Of a stretch of 64,000 nt of DNA, positions 57,635 through 64,000 are shown piece by piece. The first letter of the stretch is position 1; the number at the start of each line of letters is the position of its first letter. Made by a program: the position numbers and the translations under genes. The notes under the pieces were generated by a model that was not told the DNA's origin, searched no databases, and saw only the letters and a program-made list of their open reading frames with translations. The DNA is from Zoogloea sp041908905. GTDB taxonomy: Bacteria; Pseudomonadota; Gammaproteobacteria; Burkholderiales; Rhodocyclaceae. The stretch is taken from contig NZ_JAYREK010000006.1 in the NCBI RefSeq assembly GCF_041908905.1, positions 1 through 64,000 on the forward strand, in the 5' to 3' direction.

Positions 57635-58815
57635 ATGAATCGCAACGTCGTATTGCTGGCCCTCAGCCAGGCGCTGGTGATGACGGTCGTCAGCCTGATG
57701 CTGTCGGCCTCGGTGGTGGCCAGCGTCGGGCTGTCGGCCGCGCCGGGCTGGGCCACCTTGCCCCTCGCCATGCAGTATCTGGCCACCATGCTGGCGCTCC
57801 ATCCCGTGGCCCGCCTGATGGCCCGCTGGGGGCGGAGGCCGGTGTTCGCCGGCGCCGCGCTGGTCGGGGCGGTGGGGCTGGCCTTGGCGGCGGCCGGGCT
57901 GGCCTGCGGCAGCTTCGCGGTGTTTGCCTGGTCGGGGCTGGGTGTCGGCGTGTTTGGCGCCGCGGGGCAGTTCTACCGCTTCGCGGCGGCCGAAGCCGTT
58001 CCGGCGGCGGCCCGCGGACAGGCCGTCGCCCTGACCCTCGCCGGCGGCGTGCTGGCCGCCTTTCTAGGGCCGTGGATCGCCGTGGCCACCCGCGATCTCG
58101 GCACCACGCCGTTTCAGGTGAGCTTTGCGGTGCTGGCCGGTCTGGCCCTGCTGGCCGCCGGGGTTGCCGGCCTGCTGCGGCTGCCCGCGCCGCCGGCCGT
58201 TGCCGCGGGGCCCGCGCCGCGGCCCTTGCGCCGCATCGCCCGTCAGGCGGATTTCCGGCTGGCGGTGGCCGGCGCGGTGGTGGGCTACGCGGTGATGGCG
58301 CTGCTGATGACCGCCACACCCCTCGCCATGCTGTGTGCCGGCGCGCCCGCCGACGCCGGCATCGCGGTGATCCAGTGGCACCTGGTGGCGATGTTCGCGC
58401 CGTCCTTCGTCACCGGCCTGCTCGTCGCGCGGATTGGCCTGCCGGCGCTCATGCTGCTCGGCGCCCTGGCGCTGCTGGCGGGGATCGGCGTTGCGCTGGC
58501 GGGCGAGGCGCTGGTTCATTTTTACGTCGCGCTGGTGCTGGTCGGCGTGGGCTGGAACTTCCTGTACGTCGGGGCGACCGCGCTGCTCACCCAGACCTGT
58601 CGCGACGCCGAGAAGCCCGCGGTGCAGGCCTTCAACGACAGCGCGGTGTTCCTGTCGGTGACCCTGGCCACCCTGTTCGCCGGGCGGCTGGTGGATGGGC
58701 TGGGCTGGGCTGGGAGAAGGTCAACCTGCTGGCGGCCGTGCCGGTGGCGGTGCTGGGCCTCGTGCTGGTGGCCGTCCTGGGGCGCCGCCGGGCGGGGCTG
58801 GCGCGGGGGGCCTGA
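57635..58815 (+). pseudogene. MFS transporter interrupted by a frameshift at a GGGCT repeat
   Basis: A major-facilitator transporter with about 12 helices that starts with MNRNVVLLALSQALVMTVVS and has RWGRRPVFAGAALVG between helices 2 and 3. At codon ~354 the frame runs into three copies of GGGCT (58697-58711). Beyond it the natural sequence continues in another frame (EKVNLLAAVPVAVLGLVLVA, stop 58815). Removing one 5-base copy rejoins the two halves as DGLGW-EKVN. As read, the first frame goes on into gph in the wrong frame. It could be a true mutation, a switchable repeat or a sequencing slip. Divergent GlxA-type gene upstream. Confidence 0.75.
58697..58714 (+). repeat. Pentanucleotide GGGCT tandem repeat in MFS gene
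   Basis: Three copies of GGGCT followed by GGG. The tract has 5-base units, so one-copy changes shift the reading frame. Confidence 0.85.
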
Positions 58816-58862
58816 TCGCCGTATCCTCCGGCCTCCCCGACCTGCCTGTACGCAGAACCGCC

Positions 58863-59543
58863 ATGCCTCCGTTCGCTCTCTCCACGCCGCCCCGGGCCGT
58901 GCTGTTCGACCTCGACGGCACGCTGCTCGACTCCATCCCCGACCTCGCCGAGGCCTGCCGGCGGATGATGGTCGAGCTCGGCCGCCCGCCACATCCGGTG
59001 GACACCATCCGGACCTTCGTCGGCAAGGGCATGCTCAATCTGGTGCGGCGCTGCCTGGAGGTCGGCGGCGGGGCCGACGAGGCGGGCTTCGAGGCCGCCG
59101 TCGACGCCTTTCGTCGCCACTACGCGGTGGTCAATGGCGAGCGTACCGAGGTCTACGCCGGCGTCGTGCCGGCCCTCGCCGCGCTGGCCGGGCGCGGGGT
59201 GGCGATGGCCTGCGTCACCAACAAGCCGGCGGCCTTCACCGGGCCGCTGCTGGCGCGCACCGGGCTGGCGCCGTACTTTGCGGTCACCGTCAGCGGCGAC
59301 ACCCTGGCCGAGAAGAAGCCCCACCCGGCGCCCCTGCTGCACGCCTGCGAACGCCTCGGCGTGCCGGCGGACGCGGCGCTGATGGTGGGCGACTCGGCCA
59401 ACGACGCCGAGGCCGCCCGCGCCGCCGGGATGCCGGTGCTGCTGGTCACCTACGGTTACAGCGAGGGCGTGCCGGTGGACAGCATCGAATGCGACGGGCT
59501 ACTATCGAGCCTCGTTGAAATGCTTCCGCATATCGGCGCCTGA
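58863..59543 (+). CDS. gph: Phosphoglycolate phosphatase
   Basis: A 226-residue HAD phosphatase that removes 2-phosphoglycolate formed by DNA repair or Rubisco. The nucleophile motif is AVLFDLDGTLLDS; motif II is CVTNKPA, the Lys is in EKKPHPAP and motif IV in MVGDSANDAEAAR. Length and cap domain match Gph. It lies 47 bases after the MFS gene end and upstream of trpE; the link rpe-gph-trpEGDC is typical of beta- and gammaproteobacteria. Confidence 0.93.
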   Translation: MPPFALSTPPRAVLFDLDGTLLDSIPDLAEACRRMMVELGRPPHPVDTIRTFVGKGMLNLVRRCLEVGGGADEAGFEAAVDAFRRHYAVVNGERTEVYAGVVPALAALAGRGVAMACVTNKPAAFTGPLLARTGLAPYFAVTVSGDTLAEKKPHPAPLLHACERLGVPADAALMVGDSANDAEAARAAGMPVLLVTYGYSEGVPVDSIECDGLLSSLVEMLPHIGA

Positions 59544-59739
59544 CCCAGATCGCAGACCATCCATCGTGACCCGCAAGCGCGTGCCCTTCGTTGAGGAGTT
59601 CCCTGCCGTTCGTATCCCCTCCGGTGGATGCGGCGGCCGGTCATGGCTGGGCTGCTGAGCCCCGCCCCGAACCATCGCGGTGAGCCTCCCGGCCCCGTGA
59701 TACCCTCGCGAAAAAGCTGCATGCCCTTCCGGAGTCTCC

Positions 59740-61212
59740 ATGACCGAAGCCGAATTCAACGCCCTGGCCGCCCAGGGCTATAACCGTATCCCGGTTACCC
59801 TCCAGACCTTCTCCGACCTCGACACCCCGCTCTCGGTCTACCTCAAGCTGGCCAACGCGCCCAACAGCTACCTGCTCGAATCCGTGCAGGGGGGCGAGCG
59901 TTTCGGCCGCTACTCGATCATCGGCCTCGCCGCGCCGACCCGCATCGAGGCCCGCGGCAACACCGTGCTGCTGCTCACCAACGACCGCCTCGTCGAGCGC
60001 CGCGACGACTGCAACCCCCTCGATTTCATCGCCGAGTTCAAGGCCCGCATCAAGGTGCCGCCGCGCGACCGCCTGCCGCGCTTTGCCGGCGGCCTGGTGG
60101 GCTGTTTCGGCTACGACACGGTGCGCTACATCGAGCCGCGCCTCGCCAAGACCAGCAAGCCCGACGCCCTCGGCACGCCCGACATCCTGCTGCTGCTGTC
60201 CGAAGAGATCGCCATCGTCGACAACCTCTCCGGCAAGCTGACCCTGGTGGTGTACGCCGAGCCCGACGTGCCCAACGCCTACAAGCGCGCCACCCGCCGC
60301 CTGGCCGAGCTGCTCGCCCGGCTGCGCGAGCCGGCCCAGCTGCCCGCCGACGTGCCGGCGCCCCACACCGAGCCGGTGTCGAGCTTCGGCGAGGAGGCCT
60401 TCAAGGCCGCGGTGCGGAAGGCCAAGGACTACATCGTCGAGGGCGACATCATGCAGGTGGTGCTGTCCCAGCGCATGAGCAAGCCCTTCGGCGCCACGCC
60501 GCTGGCGCTGTACCGGGCGATCCGCAGCCTCAACCCGTCGCCCTACATGTTCTTCTTCAATTTTGAAGACTTCCAGGTGGTCGGCGCCTCGCCCGAGATC
60601 CTGGTGCGCCTCGAGGACGACAACGTCACCGTGCGGCCGATCGCCGGCACCCGCAAACGCGGCGCCACCCACGACGAAGACCTGGCCCTGGAGGCCGAGC
60701 TGCTCGCCGACGAGAAGGAGCGCGCCGAGCACACCCAGCTCCTCGACCTCGGCCGCAACGACTGCGGCCGCGTGGCCCAGACCGGCTCGGTGCGGGTCAC
60801 CGAGCGCTTCACCGTCGAGCGCTACTCCCACGTGATGCACATCGTCTCCAACGTCGAGGGCCGGCTCAAGGACGGTCTCGACGCCCTCGCGGTGCTGCGT
60901 GCCACCTTCCCGGCGGGCACCGTGTCCGGCGCCCCCAAGCTGCGGGCGATGGAGATCATCGACGAGCTCGAGCCCACCAAGCGCGGCATCTACGCGGGTT
61001 CGGCCGGCTACATCGGCTTCCATGGCGACATGGACCTGGCCATCGCCATCCGCACCGCGGTGGTCAAGGACGGCATGATCCACGTCCAGGCCGGCGCCGG
61101 CATCGTCGCCGACTCCGACCCCGACGCCGAGTGGCAGGAAACCCAATCCAAGGCTCGCGCAGCGCTCCGCGCCGCCGAGATCGCCGAAGCCGGACTCGAC
61201 ACGCGGCTGTGA
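59740..61212 (+). CDS. trpE: Anthranilate synthase component I
   Basis: A 490-residue enzyme that makes anthranilate from chorismate with ammonia from TrpG. The tryptophan-binding LLES is in YLLESVQGGERFGRYSIIG. The chorismate-binding C-terminal domain has IAGTRKRGAT, LDLGRNDCGRVA, SGAPKLRAMEIIDELE and GAGIVADSDPDAEWQET. All catalytic motifs are intact. No leader peptide with Trp codons was recognised in the 196-base gap upstream. It is separated from trpG by an outer-membrane-protein gene on the other strand. Confidence 0.97.
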   Translation: MTEAEFNALAAQGYNRIPVTLQTFSDLDTPLSVYLKLANAPNSYLLESVQGGERFGRYSIIGLAAPTRIEARGNTVLLLTNDRLVERRDDCNPLDFIAEFKARIKVPPRDRLPRFAGGLVGCFGYDTVRYIEPRLAKTSKPDALGTPDILLLLSEEIAIVDNLSGKLTLVVYAEPDVPNAYKRATRRLAELLARLREPAQLPADVPAPHTEPVSSFGEEAFKAAVRKAKDYIVEGDIMQVVLSQRMSKPFGATPLALYRAIRSLNPSPYMFFFNFEDFQVVGASPEILVRLEDDNVTVRPIAGTRKRGATHDEDLALEAELLADEKERAEHTQLLDLGRNDCGRVAQTGSVRVTERFTVERYSHVMHIVSNVEGRLKDGLDALAVLRATFPAGTVSGAPKLRAMEIIDELEPTKRGIYAGSAGYIGFHGDMDLAIAIRTAVVKDGMIHVQAGAGIVADSDPDAEWQETQSKARAALRAAEIAEAGLDTRL

Positions 61213-61234
61213 GCGGCATGGCTGCCCACGCCAT

Positions 61235-61260
61235 GAAAAAGGCCGCCCGGAGGCGGCCTT
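61235..61260 (-). terminator. Terminator between trpE and outer-membrane-protein gene
   Basis: AAGGCCGCC and GGCGGCCTT form a 9-bp stem with loop CGGA. On the minus strand it is followed by TTTT, so it ends the reverse gene at 61368 and may also slow trpE transcripts. Confidence 0.75.
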
Positions 61261-61367
61261 GCGGTGCTGCGCGGTGCCCGGCGGGGGCTCAAGGAAACGC
61301 AGGGCTGCCCCAGGTGTCCTTGCTCCCCACGGGGGGCGGGCTGGGCGGAGCCCGGCCCCGGGGGCGC

Positions 61368-61922
61368 TCAGAACGCGATGCCGACCTTCGCCTGCACCAG
61401 CCAGTTGTCGGCGCCTTCGCGGCCGCCGCCGACGTTCTTGTTGACGGTGTCCTGCCAGCGCGCGCCCAGGCCCAGGTTGAGCTGCCCGACGCGGTAGTCC
61501 AGGTCGGCGCCGGCCTGCCAGGCGAACATGTCCACGTTGCGGCCGCTGTCGGCCTTCACCCAGCCGATGCCGGGGCCGATGCCGAAGGTCAGGTCCTTGG
61601 CGACCGGGATGGTCCAGCGCGGGTTGAGCTCGACGGTGGTGAGGTCCAGCCCGGCCTTGTCGAACTTGTTCACCGACAGCTTGGTGCGCACCACGCCGGT
61701 GGGCGTCTGCACCAGGCCGCAGTTGAAGGCCAGCTCCAGGCCCCAGGCGTCGCCGCTGCCCACGTGCTGCGGGTCCATGATGCCGCCGGTCACCGAGGCG
61801 ACGAAGTTCGGCGCGTAGCCCTTGTCGGCGATGGGCAGGAACTTCCAGTCGCCCGCGGCGAGGGCCGGCGTGGTGGCGGCGCCGAGGGCGAGGGCGGCCA
61901 GCAGGATGCGTGCGGATTTCAT
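61368..61922 (-). CDS. Putative outer-membrane beta-barrel protein, 184 aa
   Basis: A 184-residue protein with a signal peptide (LLAALALGAATTPALA). The mature part has alternating strand patterns (VELNPRWTIPVAKDLTFGIG, ADLDYRVGQLNLGLGARWQD) and ends in VQAKVGIAF, with the terminal Phe of outer-membrane barrels. Too small for a porin; similar to eight-stranded OmpW/OmpA-like barrels in size. No named family is certain. It lies between trpE and trpG on the opposite strand, so it splits the trp block. Confidence 0.65.
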   Translation of the reverse strand: MKSARILLAALALGAATTPALAAGDWKFLPIADKGYAPNFVASVTGGIMDPQHVGSGDAWGLELAFNCGLVQTPTGVVRTKLSVNKFDKAGLDLTTVELNPRWTIPVAKDLTFGIGPGIGWVKADSGRNVDMFAWQAGADLDYRVGQLNLGLGARWQDTVNKNVGGGREGADNWLVQAKVGIAF

Positions 61923-61985
61923 GAGGATTCCTCCAGGTGGGTTGAAAGATGCCCGGATGATTCCACAATCCGCCGTGCCCCGTCG

Positions 61986-61999
61986 GTAACCTTGGTTAC
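61986..61999. promoter_or_regulatory. 14-bp palindrome upstream of trpG
   Basis: GTAACC-TT-GGTTAC is a perfect palindrome in the gap between the divergent outer-membrane-protein gene and trpG. It could be an operator; no regulator is known from the sequence. Confidence 0.4.
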
Positions 62000-62113
62000 A
62001 AAACTTTGTCCGCTGCCGCGCCGCCCGCGGCGCCGGACTGCAATTACGACAGAATACCCACCTGTGCCGGCCGCCCGTGGGGCGGCCCGCCGATCCGGAA
62101 AGGATTTCCAGCC

Positions 62114-62692
62114 ATGCTGCTGATGATCGACAACTACGACAGCTTCACCTACAACCTCGTGCAGTATTTCGGCGAGCTCGGCGCCGACGTGCGGGTGTTC
62201 CGCAACGACGAGATCAGCGTCGAGCAGATCGCCGCCCTCGCGCCCGCCCAGATCGTCGTCTCGCCGGGCCCGTGCACGCCGGCCGAGGCGGGCGTCTCGG
62301 TGGCGGCCATCCAGGCCTTCGCCGGCAAGATCCCGCTGCTCGGCGTGTGCCTGGGCCACCAGAGCATCGGCGCGGCCTTCGGCGGGCGCATCGTGCACGC
62401 CCGCCAGCTGATGCACGGCAAGGTGTCGCCGGTCCATCACCTCGACAAGGGCGTCTTCAAGGGGCTGCCCAACCCGCTCACCTGCACCCGCTACCACTCG
62501 CTGGCGATCGAGCGCGACAGCCTGCCCGACTGCCTCGAGATCACCGCGTGGACCGACGATGGCGAGATCATGGGCGTGCGCCACAAGACGCTGGCCGTCG
62601 AGGGCGTGCAGTTCCACCCCGAATCCATCCTCACCGAGCGTGGCCACGATCTGCTGCGCAACTTCCTCGAACAATCCAGGCAAGCCGCCTGA
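62114..62692 (+). CDS. trpG: Anthranilate synthase component II (glutamine amidotransferase)
   Basis: A 192-residue class I amidotransferase that supplies ammonia to TrpE. The catalytic Cys is in LLGVCLGHQSIG and the His/Glu in EGVQFHPESILTERG; the N-terminal MLLMIDNYDSFTYNLVQYF is typical. The start is ATG 62114 after AAGGATTTCCAGCC. It is followed by trpD after 14 bases. It may also serve folate synthesis (PabA role), as often in this class. Confidence 0.96.
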   Translation: MLLMIDNYDSFTYNLVQYFGELGADVRVFRNDEISVEQIAALAPAQIVVSPGPCTPAEAGVSVAAIQAFAGKIPLLGVCLGHQSIGAAFGGRIVHARQLMHGKVSPVHHLDKGVFKGLPNPLTCTRYHSLAIERDSLPDCLEITAWTDDGEIMGVRHKTLAVEGVQFHPESILTERGHDLLRNFLEQSRQAA

Positions 62693-62706
62693 CCGGAGCC
62701 CCGATC

Positions 62707-63738
62707 ATGACCTTTACCGCCCAGGAAGCCCTGCAGCGCACCATCGACCACCGGGAGATCTTCTACGACGAGATGCTGTCGCTGATGCGCCAGATCATGG
62801 CCGGCGAGATCTCGCCGGTGATGACCGCGGCGATCCTCACCGGCCTGCGTGTCAAGAAGGAGACCATCGGCGAGATCACCGCCGCCGCCACCGTGATGCG
62901 TGAGCTGGCCACCAAGGTGGTGGTGCCGCCGCCCAACGACCACTTCCTCGACGTGGTCGGCACCGGCGGCGACGGCTCCCACACCTTCAACATCTCCACC
63001 GCCACCATCTTCGTCGCCGCGGCGGCCGGCGCCCGCGTCGCCAAGCACGGCGGGCGCAGCGTGTCGAGCAAGTCGGGCAGCGCCGACGTGCTCGAGGCGC
63101 TGGGCGTCAATCTCAACCTCACGCCCGGGCAGGTCGCCGAGTGCATCGCCGCGACCGGCATCGGCTTCATGTTCGCGCCCAACCACCACGCGGCGATGAA
63201 GAACGTCGCCCCGGTGCGCCGCGAGATGGGGGTGCGCACCCTGTTCAACATCCTCGGCCCGCTCACCAACCCGGCCGGCGCGCCCAACACCCTGCTGGGC
63301 GTGTTCCACCCGGACCTGGTCGGCATCTGCGTGCGCGTGATGGAGCGCCTCGGCGCCAAACACGTGCTGGTGGTGCATGGCCGCGACAGCATGGACGAGG
63401 TGTCCCTCGGCGCGGCGACCATGGTCGGCGAGCTGAAGGACGGCCAGATCCGTGAATACGAGATCCACCCGGAAGACTTCGGCCTCACCATGATGTCCAG
63501 CCGCAACCTGCGCGTGGCCGACGCCGCCGAGTCGAAGGCCGTGCTGCTCGGCGTGCTCGACAACCAGCCCGGCGCCCCCCGCGAAATCGTCACCCTCAAC
63601 GCCGGCACCGCGCTGTACACCGCCAACGTGGTGGACTCCATCGGCGCCGGCATCCAGCTCGCCCGCGAGACCCTGGCCTCCGGCGCCGCCCGCGCCAAGA
63701 TGGAAGCCTTCATCGCCTGCACCCAAAAGTTCGCCTGA
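62707..63738 (+). CDS. trpD: Anthranilate phosphoribosyltransferase
   Basis: A 343-residue enzyme that joins anthranilate to PRPP. PRPP-binding motifs are LDVVGTGGDGSHTFNISTA and VAKHGGRSVSSKSGSADVLE. The anthranilate-binding segment is FAPNHHAAMKNVAPVRRE. The length is as expected. It lies between trpG and trpC in one transcript; CGGAGCCCCGATC precedes the ATG. Confidence 0.96.
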   Translation: MTFTAQEALQRTIDHREIFYDEMLSLMRQIMAGEISPVMTAAILTGLRVKKETIGEITAAATVMRELATKVVVPPPNDHFLDVVGTGGDGSHTFNISTATIFVAAAAGARVAKHGGRSVSSKSGSADVLEALGVNLNLTPGQVAECIAATGIGFMFAPNHHAAMKNVAPVRREMGVRTLFNILGPLTNPAGAPNTLLGVFHPDLVGICVRVMERLGAKHVLVVHGRDSMDEVSLGAATMVGELKDGQIREYEIHPEDFGLTMMSSRNLRVADAAESKAVLLGVLDNQPGAPREIVTLNAGTALYTANVVDSIGAGIQLARETLASGAARAKMEAFIACTQKFA

Positions 63739-63755
63739 CCCGCCTGGAAAACCGC

Positions 63756-64000
63756 ATGTCCGACATCCTCAACAAGATCCTCGCCGTCAAGCGCGAGGAA
63801 GTGGCCGCCGCCCGCGCGGCGGTTTCCGACGCCGCCGTGCGCGAGCTCGCCGCGGCCCAGCCCCCGGCGCGGGATTTCGTCGGCGCGATCCGCGCCAGGA
63901 TCGCCGCCGGCCGCCCGGCGGTGATCTCCGAGATCAAGAAGGCCAGCCCGTCGAAGGGCGTGATCCGCGCCGACTTCCGCCCGGCCGAGATCGCCGCCAG
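63756..64000 (+). CDS. trpC: Indole-3-glycerol-phosphate synthase (3' partial)
   Basis: Begins at ATG 63756, 17 bases after trpD, and runs off the window after 81 codons. MSDILNKILAVKREEVAAAR is followed by the catalytic Lys region AVISEIKKASPSKGVIRADF, which defines the family. Only the N-terminal third of the TIM barrel is visible. Confidence 0.95.
   Translation, partial: MSDILNKILAVKREEVAAARAAVSDAAVRELAAAQPPARDFVGAIRARIAAGRPAVISEIKKASPSKGVIRADFRPAEIAA

Noticed and set aside
55745..59518. A 1257-residue forward frame covering rpe to gph
   Set aside because: It reads through several real genes in the wrong frame. Only its middle part, from 57635 to about 58700, is the true MFS frame before the GGGCT shift.
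59544..59739. trp attenuator leader peptide before trpE
   Set aside because: No short frame with adjacent Trp codons and no terminator/antiterminator pair was recognised in the gap.

Overview
The window looks like a chromosomal segment of a high-GC betaproteobacterium of the Rhodocyclales (Azoarcus/Thauera/Zoogloea-like). The basis is the very high GC content with strong third-position bias, two phasin genes with PhaR-like operator sites (polyhydroxyalkanoate storage), an apaG / rpe / gph / trpEGDC block, CHASE- and NarX-type sensors, and LptC/LptA/KdsD genes. Genus is an inference from gene content; no 16S rRNA gene is present.

Layout. 1-6.3 kb: the 3' end of a membrane-anchored protein with a degenerate tyrosine-recombinase-like domain, gpmI, a CHASE/PAS histidine kinase and a chromate transporter. 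6.4-14.2 kb: a leftward beta-oxidation operon (SDR, thiolase, acyl-CoA dehydrogenase, AMACR-type racemase, enoyl-CoA hydratase) with a divergent AraC-type regulator, then a membrane acyltransferase. 14.4-21.3 kb: a cell- and DNA-protection neighbourhood (ogt-alkB, a small membrane protein, a ZIP transporter, dps, ovoA, dinB). 21.4-26.5 kb: a phasin with a near-consensus promoter, lptA, lptC, kdsD and a divergent CPA2 antiporter. 26.6-31.1 kb: a prepilin-like cluster containing a class III adenylate cyclase. 31.1-35.2 kb: a GGDEF protein and a NarX/NarL-type two-component pair.

35.4-51.6 kb: a 16.2-kb integrative element in the 3' end of tRNA-Thr(TGT), bounded by a perfect 53-bp direct repeat. 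It carries a P4-type integrase next to the right repeat, a toxin-antitoxin pair, an excisionase-like protein, two tandem winged-helix replication proteins with five TGAC-N6-GTCA iterons inside one gene, a DnaB-like helicase, an XRE regulator, a terminase small subunit with a DnaJ-type zinc motif, a few likely virion proteins and a transglycosylase-bearing tail protein. I find no large terminase, portal or capsid gene. Size and content resemble a phage-inducible chromosomal island (satellite) or a reduced prophage. Its left end holds a decayed antirepressor, a forward-oriented LprI-like lipoprotein, a run of perfect inverted repeats, and a second copy of the small membrane-protein gene that also lies just outside the right repeat.

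51.7-64 kb: that chromosomal small gene, initiator tRNA-Met, the second phasin, ribA, small membrane proteins, apaG, rpe, a GlxA-type regulator with a divergent MFS transporter broken by a 5-bp tandem repeat, gph, and trpE / outer-membrane protein (reverse) / trpG-trpD-trpC, the last truncated by the window edge. No CRISPR array or intact insertion sequence was seen.
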